From positions 194,645-215,898 of the forward strand of contig NW_019091552.1 in NCBI RefSeq assembly GCF_001949145.1: DNA of 21,254 bases, in the 5' to 3' direction. Within the stretch, counting starts at the first letter, position 1; every line of letters begins with the position of its first letter. A program made the position numbers and the translations under genes. This DNA comes from Acanthaster planci (lineage: Eukaryota > Echinodermata > Asteroidea > Valvatida > Acanthasteridae). The notes beneath the pieces were generated by a model. That model did no database searches, had not been told where the DNA came from, and saw nothing but the letters and a program-made list of their open reading frames with translations. Positions 1-9,155 of this stretch are shown here, piece after piece.

Positions 1-294
1 GGTGGCTTAATTACACGGATGCTTCGCACCGAACAACCAGTGGCATTGGATCGCCTTGTCACTTTCCATCAAATTGGCCAGACAATTAAAATTGCCTTGC
101 AGAGCGCAATGGCCATTTCGTTATACAGATAGTTTCTTCATGTGCATCTTTTCTAGGTCATGGGAGCATTTTTGTTTTCTGAAAGACAGTAACGAAGACT
201 GTGAGGAACTTCTTTCTCCAGAAGTACTGCAAAATAAGCATGTGAGTTTTTCTTCTTAGATCGGGCAGAAGATAGGAAAATACACCATATTACA
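1..294. other. Left edge, no supported gene
   Basis: No repeat, RNA gene or convincing coding segment is visible here. A 67-codon plus-strand ORF exists, but its composition is unremarkable and nothing around it suggests an exon beyond a GTGAGT at about 241. Confidence 0.5.
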
Positions 295-780
295 TCATCG
301 AAAATTTAAATGAGATGAGGTACCTTTCATACGCAAGTAATCCTTTAGAAAATCTGTACTCTGATAGAACTTGTGTAGTATTTGGCTCTGTTTGTAATCA
401 ATATTGGATCCCCCAACCAAAACACAGAACAGATGTGCTTTTGATCTTATAAGTATCATCAGCGAGTCCTTTCTCAATCCCGATCCCAATTCGGCGAACA
501 CGGCACTGGCTGACAGTCTTACGTTGTAAAAAGTTTTCTTTTCAATTTCATTCCAAAATGAGACATTTCCCCCTTTTCAGCCCGTGCCAGCAGTTTAACG
601 AATCCAGGACGATCAACTAATGGAAACACCAGTAAAATGATTTGAAGACACGTTGAATTGACCACGTTCACAGCATCGTCAAAATGTGTAATATGTCAGA
701 TGAACTGTTTTGAAATCCTCCATAAAACCCTCAACTTTCCTAACATTCGTCAAATCAGAACAAATCATGAGCGCACCGCA
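295..780 (-). pseudogene. Frame-broken coding-like segment, family unknown
   Basis: Three minus-strand open stretches follow one another 5' to 3'. The first is frame C (780-682), with an ATG at 768 and text such as SDLTNVRKVEGFMEDFKTVH. The second is frame A (695-522), including CLQIILLVFPLVDRPGFVKL. The third is frame B (576-295), including SFWNEIEKKTFYNVRLSASA and a hydrophobic LIRSKAHLFCVLVGG. Frame C meets frame A at a TTTT run (681-684), and frame A meets frame B at a five-base C run on the plus strand (569-573). One-base length changes at those two runs would make a single frame of about 160 codons. I do not recognise the family. It may be a pseudogene, a real exon carrying homopolymer assembly errors, or chance: each piece alone is within the length expected at random. 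A possible donor (AAAG then GTACCT) lies near 317. The pieces are described but not restored here. Confidence 0.3.
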
Positions 781-1054
781 TCAGCTATATTAGCCTATAA
801 TAACATTAATACGCAATACTTTCGTGAAGTTCATTAAGCATCATCGACGAGCACCCCGCACACCGGGCAATCGACCTCCAAATGAGATGCAGTCCTATCA
901 GGAAATCCTCCAAACTACCGGTCTATATTTTGAAGAGATGCGTCAAGCGGACTGGGCGCTACCGAGGGAACAGTACGTCAATAATATTTCATTTTGCAGA
1001 TAATACGGACCAGTTTACGGCCTCCGTGTTATTACTACTCGCCGTTCGTGATCA

Positions 1055-1427
1055 TACGTCGCACTCCACAACTCCCCGGGTGCAACCCGGCAAATTTAAT
1101 AAGGACAATGTTCCGTGCACGTTGATATTAAAACACTCAATCAACACCACAAATCTGTTTGCCGATCCATTAGAAGTACTTACGGGGAGACCCAGTGTGA
1201 GAGAAGTACATAAATTGTTGATCCACTGTTCGAAGAAACAGGTGGAACCAAAGAGTTTTACGGAGCAAAGCCATAATCATAATATCACTTGCTTTCAAGG
1301 TACTCTTGCATGATGGCAGGATAACTTTAGGTGCTTCCGTGAAATCAATTGCTCGAGTTGGTTTTTTGCTTGTGTTTTCCGAGTTTTGGGACGAAGCATC
1401 ACAATATGTTCCGAATTCTTTGCTTAA
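1055..1427 (-). pseudogene. Coding-like open stretches, possible exon with donor
   Basis: Two minus-strand frames are open here. The first runs 1427-1173 (85 codons): a polar Ser/Asn/Lys-rich start is followed by DFTEAPKVILPSCKSTLKAS and an aromatic-rich stretch. It crosses a plausible splice donor, CCCC then GTAAGT, whose GT is at 1183-1182. The second runs 1276-1055 (74 codons) and contains RFVVLIECFNINVHGTLSLL. Neither begins with ATG. The two overlap in different frames, so they cannot both be coding throughout; the first could be an exon ending at 1184, or the two could be joined by a decay frameshift. They share the strand of the segments at 295-780 and 2145-2477, which would suit a minus-strand gene or relic. 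The family is unknown. A 143-codon plus-strand ORF (882-1313) covers much of the same DNA and may be its antisense shadow. Confidence 0.25.
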
Positions 1428-2144
1428 CTATCCCTAAACGGCATCCACGCCGTTTCACGTCTTCCTAAAAAAGGGCCTTAACACTTACTTCCTTTTGCAA
1501 GCAAAATTTAAAATAAGAAGGTCCACAATACACTGCAGTGGTTTAGGAACGACAGTTCTGGCATTGAAGCTGATTAGGAAATTTGTCTAAGACAACGACC
1601 AGTACTATATCTGCACAAAAGAACAACTGAGGAATGCACAAGAGGGCGCATTTCAGCAGACCTACAATTAACAAGCCAGGACGCGAGAAAGCTCTTCAAA
1701 CACCGCTTCAGGTACCACCCAAAGCTGCAACGAAAAAAAAAATTCTTGTTGGAAAACGTGTTTGTGCTGAACAGCACACCCCTATGTACGTCTTGGAGAC
1801 AAGACTATGAAGAATCAAGCAGGCTCGGTTGGCCCGTTCTTGGCGGAAATCTTGTAACGGCTGCTCCATCTAACTGCAACATTAGCCTCGCGCGATCGAC
1901 TCGGCATCACATGAAATGTGTCTGCCTTGACTGAACAATTAAGGGAGTGAGAAATGGATAGGCCTCGAGTCAACGTATCAACGATCTCGTCAAGCCCTCA
2001 AGTTCAAGTGCACTTTCCTTTTGTTGCTTTCTGGGGCGACATTAGCGGCAGCTTATTATTCTCTATTCTCTGTTACGGGAATGTGTGGCACAGAAATCAA
2101 TCACTTTATTTTGACAAGTCCAAGCAACGAACTGCATTAAGAGG
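1428..2144. other. No supported gene; one CTCF-like core
   Basis: Only short ORFs are seen, and none shows a recognisable motif. The stretch contains an isolated AGAGGGCGC at 1641-1649, listed separately, and an A run of about ten bases near 1731-1741. Confidence 0.5.
1641..1649 (+). promoter_or_regulatory. CTCF-like core AGAGGGCGC (isolated)
   Basis: This is an exact AGAGGGCGC preceded by CAC-A, matching the core of the CTCF consensus known from bilaterians. It stands alone about 17 kb from the cluster on the right side of the window. Binding is inferred only. Confidence 0.3.
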
Positions 2145-2477
2145 TCAATAAATGGTCATAATTACATTTACGTAATTGAACCTTTTCAAAATTTCGTTCT
2201 GCAATTCTTCTGCCTTCAAGCCAGGCTTTTGGAAATGTTGTAATTCATATTGATCAGCAGGGTGGTGCAAACGCAACCGTTTGGACTTCTTGAATGTCAA
2301 TAAATCCTCCATTTTCTTTTGATAGCTAGAAACACTTTGTACCACATTGTTGGATTCGTAGTGTTCTTGTTTTTCGTTTATTGTCAATTGTGTTTGTCTT
2401 GTTTCTTCTGTCTTCGTCCATGTATCTGACCGATGGGACGGCAGTATGAACCTCTCGGCCTCTACTTTGCTACGCCA
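2145..2477 (-). CDS. Hydrophilic 110-codon open stretch, possible exon
   Basis: The minus-strand frame is open from just after a TGA (2480-2478) to a TGA at 2147-2145. The translation is rich in Glu, Lys, Gln and Thr and carries a basic patch (FKKSKRLRLHH) followed by an amphipathic helix-like LKAEELQNEILKRF. An ATG is present only internally, at the MEDLL of the stretch, so if real it is more likely an internal or terminal exon than a whole gene. No strong acceptor is evident; the nearest AG lies in GCGTAG just inside the 5' end. The sequence is A-rich on this strand, which by itself produces K/N/Q/T-rich translations, so a chance ORF remains quite possible. No family is recognised. It lies in the same orientation as the coding-like segments at 0.3-1.4 kb. 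Confidence 0.25.
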   Translation of the reverse strand, partial: WRSKVEAERFILPSHRSDTWTKTEETRQTQLTINEKQEHYESNNVVQSVSSYQKKMEDLLTFKKSKRLRLHHPADQYELQHFQKPGLKAEELQNEILKRFNYVNVIMTIY

Positions 2478-2546
2478 TCATATTGCTGCCGCTTTAATCT
2501 TGTTTCTACGTCTGTAACTGAGACTTTTGTAATATATACCTCCGGT

Positions 2547-2906
2547 GGCGTAAATCTGTGTTGGAAATTGGGGAATGGGAAAGGTGGGGGGGGGGGATGA
2601 CTTGCCAGGCAATGGAAATTTGAAAAGCGGAGGAGGGGAGGAAGGGACACTATATACACAATAATAGGGGGCGATGTTCATGATAAAAATGTACATCTGC
2701 ACTGGTAATGTGTCTCAAAAATAGCAGAATCTTACATCAGATCGGTATATTTATGGCTTTTAAAAATTGCCTTCTCTTTTTAGTGATATTCTTCACAGTC
2801 CACTTTAATGTTTTTGCTCATCACACAAAAAAGTGGGGGGATGATTCAATAGTCCATCCCCACCCCAAAAGGGGGGATGTATACCCCATCCCCCGACATT
2901 TACGCC
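2547..2906. repeat. G-tract/C-tract hairpin repeat with inverted ends
   Basis: The outer words are inverted: GGCGTAAAT (2547-2555) against ATTTACGCC (2898-2906). Inside are an 11-G run (2586-2596) and two tandem G/C hairpins. In the first, GGGGATG (2837-2843) pairs with CATCCCC (2855-2861). In the second, GGGGGATG (2872-2879) pairs with CATCCCCC (2887-2894) across a 7-nt loop. This arrangement resembles the dispersed repeats with long G and C tracts seen in many animal genomes. Exact element ends and target duplications are not resolved. Confidence 0.4.
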
Positions 2907-2911
2907 CATGA

Positions 2912-4414
2912 TTTTACTATTTTCATACCTTGCCCTAGCTCTAAGTCATTTTTATTGAGGCACTCTATCAGAAATAAAAATGGGCATGTGTATATATGTG
3001 ATAAACAGATGATTATTTTTTCAATGTCGAATGCCAGCTTCCATTGAAAAAAAATATTATTCAAACTGATGGCAACTGTGTTTATGAAAGTTTCTTGTAC
3101 CGGGTACTAATACTGAATTATAAATTCGACAGTATGTTCAGATGAGAAGAGAGCTGCGTGATTTCTTGTCAAGGATTTGGAAAGAAAAAGAAATGTAAAG
3201 AATAATTACTGACCTGTTCAGGTTCAAGATGGCGTCCAACCTCCTCGTTTGTGCTGCTCATTCAAAATTGTCGTTCCCATGTTTTTCACACTTTAACGAC
3301 ACTCGGACGGGAGAACATGCACGACACGTCCGTAGAGATACTAAAGTATTTATGACCCACGCAAACACCGCCTTGCCCGGTACAATGATTTAATTATAAC
3401 ACGACGAGAGCAATTGGTTTCCCCACCTTGTTTATGCATGAGTACTCACGGCAATTATTTTTTTTTGTCCTGAAGAGACATCCAATGTGCAATGCGCCAA
3501 AAACAAGCATTGTGCTTTACTAAAAACCTCCATGGTTCTAATTTCGATTTGTGTGGTTACATGCATAAAAAGTACATAACACAAGATACAACACTGAAAA
3601 TATAAAAAGGGCAAAGCCTTACGAAACACAACAATATGAAAAAAAAAAACAAACACACGACCAAAGAAGCTAACAAACTCCAGCAAAATTGAAGCCCACA
3701 ACTTCGATTGGTCTAAAGCGCACAGCCTTCTGCCTACTCGTGAAAGGGGTGTTTTAATCGCGCATCAAGGGATTTTCTCCAGTCAAGGAAAACTTTTTAA
3801 GTTGCTGCTATTGGTACATATCTTCAGTACAGAATTAACATCCTGTCTGTGGTGAAAGAAACTCTCACAATTCCAATAGTCCCTTGAGGTGCATTTTTAC
3901 GGATACGTAAATCTGTTTCACTCCCATCTGAGTGCCCAATACGAGAGGCTCAATAAGCAGATACCAACAAGCAATGTTTACATATTAATCAGTGAGTTAT
4001 CGCTGAAAGTTGACAAAATAATACTCACTCACCACGGCAAAAATCGCGGATAACTGCTTAGCGGTTGTAGACTATGCTCGACAAGACTAGTCGAAGAGTG
4101 ATGGAAAATGGTTGCAGTGTGTCAGCGCTTGTACTATCCATGCACTATTTATTCGCTGCCGCTCGGATCTCTCGACAAACTGTGCGTTTTGCGCGTCAAT
4201 TCTACAGGCCAGTCGTGTACTGATGAACTGCACGCCATGCGTTCTGTGAGATGCAATGCTGGGATCATAAAACACGTTCTGACGAGAAATGGCCTTGGTA
4301 AGCCCTTAGTTCCTCCTGGTCAATAACCCATTTTAACCCTGAAACTCGACCACCATCCTCTCTGATGCAAATGTGAATATCATATACAGTCTGAGGACGT
4401 ACTCTCTAACTTCC
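2912..4414. other. No supported gene
   Basis: AT-rich non-coding-looking DNA. A 54-codon ORF starting ATGGCG at 3229 sits in a YY1-like AAGATGGCG context but has no recognisable product. The minus-strand 89-codon ORF at 3432-3701 is Phe-rich low-quality translation and is judged to be chance. Confidence 0.5.
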
Positions 4415-4617
4415 AAAGAGTGAAAATTCACTCTATTCGAGTAGTTCAATCCCTCCGACTGAAATTAAGGACCAGACGAATTGGAGTGAAATTTCTTCAC
4501 TCCAAAAGATTGGAATTTCACTCGAGCTTCCACTGGAAGGGGCTGTTTTCAGCCTTTTTCAGTCTAAATTCAAAGTGATTTTCACTCTAAAACGTGTTGT
4601 CCCTAATTTCACTCTTT
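4415..4617. mobile_element. 203-bp MITE-like element of GAGTGAAA palindromes
   Basis: The ends are perfect 11-bp inverted repeats, AAAGAGTGAAA (4415-4425) and TTTCACTCTTT (4607-4617). Just inside the left end, AGAGTGAA (4417-4424) pairs with TTCACTCT (4427-4434) over a 2-nt spacer. At the centre, TTGGAGTGAA (4481-4490) pairs perfectly with TTCACTCCAA (4496-4505). Further TTTCACTC or TTCACTCT words occur at 4516-4523 and 4581-4588. A second inverted pair links ACTGAAATTAAGGAC (about 4458-4472) with the CCCTAATTTCAC at about 4601-4612. No ORF is present. I see no clean target-site duplication, so the superfamily is unknown. The short length, terminal inverted repeats and nested palindromes fit a non-autonomous DNA transposon or a foldback element. 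Confidence 0.55.
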
Positions 4618-4720
4618 CCGATGTAGAAAGTAGTTTCTTTTCTCCCTCCGTACCACTGTACTGCAGCCGATCCAGGGGTGAATGGCCCTCATCGATTGCT
4701 TGTTTGTGTATTTCTGGGGA

Positions 4721-4762
4721 GTGTTTGTTTGTTTGTTTGTGTTTCGTTTTGTTTCGTTTTTG
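4721..4762 (+). repeat. GTTT microsatellite, partly degenerate
   Basis: Tandem GTTT units (4721-4740) are followed by two copies of GTTTCGTTTT (4741-4750 and 4751-4760). Confidence 0.8.
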
Positions 4763-5636
4763 TAGTGCTCACAAATGGTTATTAAAGCAACTTTAAAGAC
4801 GGAAATTATCCTCACACATCTGCCCCGCGTCTTTTCTCGGGTTCACATTTGGGGTACCAGCAAACCCTCCATCTCTAAGTGCCTTTAAGATCTGTATACT
4901 TCTCGCAGAAGTACGATTTAGACTGCTCTTCAACCATTACCTCTTCAATTTCAAAACCAAATCTTTTACAACAGAGGCAAATGTATGCATCGATGTAACG
5001 AGTTCGTTGCAGACAAAATATCGCTGATGCTTTGTTACGTTGACGCTGATTTATTTTAGCGATTTAAAACAGCACAAAAGGCGCAGTTCAAACACGAGAT
5101 CCCTGTTAATTTCTCTCAAAGCAGCAGAACAAGCCCAAGTCAATGTAAGCTGAGCGAGGAATCCTACAACGGGCGTAAAAAGTCAAACAGCGTTCGCCAA
5201 TGGATAACCACCTGGGTCTTCCACGGTTTGACAGGCACAAACACGGTCAGACTACCTAGAATTGATTGTCCCCACGGTATCTGCGTCACCGCGCACCCCG
5301 GAGCAGACCATCCTCAATTCCCCCCCCCCACTCTTTACCAACGAACGCTATACACAAGAACTCGCTGCAAGCACGACCGCTTAGCTGAAGCTGGACCACA
5401 AATCACCTGCCACGGTTCCGTCATCGGAAGTTTACTTGGTTCTGAACTTCCCCTGTGGCAGCTTTGAGGGTAGGAGCTACGATCAAGCGATGCCGGGCCC
5501 CCTCAAGATATACCCTGATATAATCGGACCGTCAAGATTGTGAACAAGTGCCGGTAGCTCGGAGGGCAGCCGGTGACATTTCGATGAAATTGGCCACGAA
5601 GGCATCTGAAAGGTTGCTGCATGATTCGACACTCAC
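4763..5636. other. No supported gene; C10 run
   Basis: Only short ORFs are present. The 79-codon plus-strand ORF at 5228-5467 spans a ten-base C run (5320-5329) and looks like chance. Confidence 0.5.
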
Positions 5637-5735
5637 CTCTTTCTGTGTAGGAGTAAAAAATCTGCTCGGTGCAAAGCAACGCCAGAACATCAACGAACAA
5701 AGAAAAATAGCCATCACATTATACAGCGGAGACAT
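5637..5735 (-). CDS. Possible first exon with signal-peptide-like start
   Basis: On the minus strand an ATG at 5735 opens 33 codons beginning MSPLYNVMAIFLCSLMFWRC. This is a short polar start, then a hydrophobic core of about 15 residues, then FTPTQKE. The stretch ends exactly at AGAG followed by GTGAGT (GT at 5636-5635), a strong splice-donor match in phase 0. That combination is what a first exon of a secreted or membrane protein would look like. Against it, the start context is only moderate, no promoter is evident, no continuing exon could be identified on the minus strand at lower coordinates, and one good donor in 21 kb is expected by chance. The product is unknown. Confidence 0.2.
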
Positions 5736-6388
5736 TTTGTGCTTTATAAAATCCAAATTTGACTTGAATGTGATTTAAAAATCGAGACATTATTCAAGAA
5801 AATTCTACTCAGATATCACTTGAAATACCACTACTGTGGCGAAATTCTTCGCAATTACAGATGGGACGGCTACAAAAGGTCATTCAACACAAAATAGCAT
5901 TAAATTGACACAAAATCAAATCGAATGAGCAAAATTTCACCGTATTGATACAAAACAAGCGAAACAAAGCGTGAAACAAGAGCACAATAAAGAGAACGTG
6001 GGGAACACTTCATCTCGTCACCTGTTTTAATTTTAAATCCCTCTTGATCACAATTTCATTTATTCATTTAATGTCATTATCGTTTCGAAGAATTTTGAAG
6101 ACAAAACAGCACCAAAATGGCATTAGTTTTCAATAAAAACATAAACAATTTCCGACGCAGTTGACCTGGATTCATGAAAATTTAGTGAGAGATCTTTCAT
6201 AGACCACAATTAAACTTCATTCGTAAATGCCTAGGACAGTTTAGGTATCCCCGTTGGTCGAGAGCCCGTCACGTGTCTGGTCTTAAACGGTCGATTCATT
6301 AATTAAAACAAGTTGAAACATCCAATTTGTCTCCCATTTACAATGGACATACATTTCTTGTAGTTGTTTACTGACATTTGCCATTTAA
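5736..6388. other. No supported gene
   Basis: AT-rich, with many short A/T runs. I see no repeat or coding candidate. Confidence 0.5.
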
Positions 6389-6727
6389 TCTTCATTTAAA
6401 ACTTATGTTGACTTTACGACTCAACTGGTTTTTATGAAAGAGAAAAGTGTGCGCTTGGTCAGTCTTAAGTGTTCGTCAGAAGATCGTCAGAGTCTCTTGA
6501 GAATGGATGCTGATAATGTCCCTCAGCTTCGACTCAGGCATGATCAGCGTCCGAACAGCCAAGTACATATTCATATCCGTAATAAACGAAATGACTATGG
6601 AAAAATCTACATTACATTTTCTGCCGTGACAAAAGCAGGACGAAATAAGAGGTTGCAGCTTTTAAATTCAAATGAATTCCCTGAAAGCTCCAACTACCCG
6701 CGTCGTAAAATATTTTTTTCGACGTGA
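6389..6727 (+). CDS. 112-codon open stretch ahead of a poly(A) signal
   Basis: The frame is open from after a TAA (6386-6388) to a TGA at 6725-6727, with the first ATG at 6434 giving 97 residues. The translation is polar and basic, for example RLRHDQRPNSQVHIHIRNKR, and then YGKIYITFSAVTKAGRNKRL. It shows no hydrophobic segment and no motif I recognise. The stop is followed by a stem-loop (6729-6758) and AATAAA at 6768-6773, which is the order expected at the 3' end of a gene, so a terminal exon is conceivable. No convincing acceptor is seen upstream. The length alone is not beyond chance for this much sequence. Confidence 0.22.
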   Translation, partial: SSFKTYVDFTTQLVFMKEKSVRLVSLKCSSEDRQSLLRMDADNVPQLRLRHDQRPNSQVHIHIRNKRNDYGKIYITFSAVTKAGRNKRLQLLNSNEFPESSNYPRRKIFFST

Positions 6728-6728
6728 T

Positions 6729-6758
6729 CATCGGGTTTGTCTTTATTGAAACCCAATG
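6729..6758 (+). other. Stem-loop after the 6389-6727 open stretch
   Basis: CATCGGGTTT (6729-6738) pairs with AAACCCAATG (6749-6758), nine of ten Watson-Crick pairs plus one A-C mismatch, over a 10-nt loop. It begins two bases after the TGA. Confidence 0.5.
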
Positions 6759-6767
6759 TCGGGTCTA

Positions 6768-6773
6768 AATAAA
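6768..6773 (+). terminator. AATAAA, candidate polyadenylation signal
   Basis: A canonical AATAAA lies 41 bases after the stop codon of the open stretch ending at 6727. The hexamer is common by chance in AT-rich DNA, so only its position makes it notable. Confidence 0.25.
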
Positions 6774-8217
6774 ATGTAAAGCGCTCTTGGAATTTGGTGA
6801 AAATGTGGAAACTGGCTCTGTTCAGATTCTTTGAAATAAGAAGCCTATCAGGTTTCGCACTTGTCTATAAAAACCTGATAGTGATACCTCGGGGACATTA
6901 CGACAAGAAAAAAAATCAATTATGAAAGGAAAAAATGAGAGGGAAACATCAAATCATAATTAGACGAACCCCCTTGTACAAAATTCCAATTTGCACGCCT
7001 ACGCAGCGCTTCCGGAATCGACTGGAACATTTTATATTTCAATTAAGCCCTGGTACCAAAAGGTGTCAGCCAGTCGTGAGGTTCTCATGATGGTGGGGAT
7101 CAGTTGGACGACGAAAAGCCCCTGTTGGCATGAATAATTAATCTTTTCCATATATTTATGGCCCCCAACTTCCCGCAGGAGTTTGGCGGTATTTATGAGA
7201 GTCAGCAATAAACGGCACTGGGATGAGGAGAATTGCCTTTAAAGTCAGTGAGTCGAAACCAATTGTTTTGAAATGAATTGAAAACTGGTAATATACTTTC
7301 ATACAAAAGTGTAGCTTTAATAACAGTTTCCATAACAAGGAAATAAACGTGATACTTCACAGCGATACATTTTCTCTCCGTACACTCTATTACATGCAAA
7401 ATAACTCTCGGTTAAAATCACATTGTCCAACTTTTTTTTCATGGTGGCAGGTAATTGTTTACTAGTTAGTAACAAAGAAAGGGGCAAAATTGTCCAACTG
7501 CTGCTAGTTACGAGAAAAAATACCATTTATTTTTCAGAACTCGGTATACCAAATATTCGAATAAGTTGAAAGTTGAAGTTTGATTTAGAGGTAAATTAAA
7601 ACAACATTATACTATCAGGACCTCTTGCGTGTTTTACCCGGGCTTTGTATCAGCATCCTTCATATATTCGGCTCAATTGAGGACAGTTTCAGAGCAGTTT
7701 TGTGTTTTCCGATTATCTTTTTCATATTACGTTTCATGATTTAACCTGACGTATGCAATGAAACAGCCGAGGCAGTGGGGCTTGAGACTCAAAGAGGTTT
7801 TCTTGTTTCACTTTCTGAGACACGAAGATGCCATACACACCTACATCTTTACACCGATGCAGCCACTCATTGTGGTAACTTGTGGCGTATCGGGGGAGGG
7901 GTGCTTGACAATCATGAGTTTATGTTAGTGGGCTTATTTCCAGTTCAAGTTTTCCCAAACAACAAATCGTGGGTGTGCCGCTGAGCAGAGGTACATTCCA
8001 GGGAGTGACGTCATCAGCGAGTATTCAAGATCACGGAACTAACAATATTCTTTCTATTCATTGAAGTGCTGAGACAAAAACGTCCATGACCACCTAAAAA
8101 TAAAGCTTCAAGATATGGCTTACCTTAATTTGACACTAGACTGCAATATCTTGATAGCGTTTGATGCAGTTAAGCCGTACACGAGGTAATAGAAAATGAC
8201 ATATTTTTCTCGGAACG
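6774..8217. other. No supported gene; one hairpin and one CRE palindrome
   Basis: The stretch contains a perfect 11-bp hairpin, CTATCAGGTTT (6845-6855) against AAACCTGATAG (6871-6881) with a 15-nt loop, and a full CRE palindrome TGACGTCA at 8006-8013. The ORFs here are short and unremarkable. Confidence 0.5.
8006..8013. promoter_or_regulatory. CRE palindrome TGACGTCA
   Basis: An exact cAMP-response-element octamer, the CREB/ATF family site. It lies about 205 bases upstream of the possible initial exon at 8218. The function is unproven. Confidence 0.3.
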
Positions 8218-8253
8218 ATGGATTATAACCCATTGTTACTTGTGACACTGCAG
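8218..8253 (+). CDS. Tiny possible initial coding exon
   Basis: ATG at 8218 has A at -3 and G at +4, a strong start context. It opens 12 codons (MDYNPLLLVTLQ) that end at CAG followed by GTGAGC (8254-8259), a near-consensus donor in phase 0. If the donor is not used the frame stays open to 8472. No following exon could be recognised, and a segment this short carries little coding information. Confidence 0.15.
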
Positions 8254-8259
8254 GTGAGC

Positions 8260-9025
8260 ACTGCACTTTCTCACAACACGCAGGGAAAGATAACTCGGAA
8301 GGCATTTTCTTTTACAATGCTACGGAAGCCCCTAGTTGATACTCTAATATCTCAGCGTAAGGTAAAATTACCATTCTCCCCAAAGCAGTTAGGATTTTGC
8401 AGTGACTATGCATTTTTCGTCATATCTAGTTTTCAAAAAGAACCTCCAGGTTCGTCGATATTATACACTTAAATGTGGACAGGTTTAGACCCTTTGGTGT
8501 TAAAAGAAATAGGTGTAAATTATTCAGGCGGTTTATTAAGGAACGTGTCAAGTAAGCTTACTTCCGTTTCAATCCGCAAAAAAATGTATGTTTAATTTTG
8601 CTCCACCAAATCTGTGCAGCTCACTACCCTGAAAATAGAGGACTGAATGTTGAAGTGGGCTGAAAGTCGAAGAAATGTTATGTAATGCACCACTTTGATA
8701 ATTGCGATCAGGTTGAATATTGGCAAACTTGAATGGAATCTGACTAGCGTTTGGAGAGGAACTGGACAAGAATGGATGCAGGGAGCTGACATTTCGCTAT
8801 AATTGGGCAAAATATTATCAACTTGTCGTAATTGCTTGTTTTTTGGCACATCATTCAGCAGTTCAAAAACATGTTTATTATCAAGAACAGATTCGTAATT
8901 GGTCTTCACATAAAAAAAGACTACGCCACACCTATTGATTGCATTTGGCAGAGATGAAAAACGGAGCAGGGGCTTCTTCAGTTTCTTTTAAATTAAATCT
9001 GAAGTCTGGACCTGGCGGGCATTGA
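8260..9025. other. No supported gene
   Basis: A 105-codon minus-strand ORF (8592-8909) is the longest frame here. It shows no motif, and its length is within chance expectation. Confidence 0.45.
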
Positions 9026-9155
9026 ACGACACGCGTTGTCGTCAGCTTCACTGATTACCCTCGCCAAAATTGGGTAATATCGGCTATCAAGTCATACAAT
9101 CAGTCGGTCACGACTCGAGCTACTCGTAACGTTCGCAGTTGCTCTATCAGTGAAG
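9026..9155. repeat. Cluster of nested inverted repeats
   Basis: Three perfect inverted pairs overlap here. ACGACA (9026-9031) pairs with TGTCGT (9037-9042). ATTACCC (9054-9060) pairs with GGGTAAT (9072-9078). CTTCACTGAT (9046-9055) pairs with ATCAGTGAAG (9146-9155). The minus-strand word running GAAGCTGACGACAACGCG is of the kind found at the ends of dispersed invertebrate retroelements, which is an impression only. Probably an old repeat fragment. Confidence 0.4.

Noticed and set aside
882-1313. Longest ATG ORF in the window, 143 codons on plus
   Set aside because: No motif, no splice or promoter context, and a length expected about once by chance in this much sequence. It also lies opposite the minus-strand coding-like stretches.
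3229-3393. 54-codon ORF starting in AAGATGGCG, a YY1-like start context
   Set aside because: The translation has no motif, no promoter or exon context is visible, and the length is not significant.
3432-3701. 89-codon minus-strand ORF that looks membrane-like
   Set aside because: The Phe/Leu/Val-rich text comes from T-rich DNA and lacks the alternation of real membrane helices and loops.
4541-4554. GGCTG-TTTT-CAGCC hairpin resembling the histone mRNA 3' stem-loop
   Set aside because: The stem is five pairs instead of six, the sequence differs from the histone consensus, no histone ORF precedes it, and it lies inside the MITE-like element.
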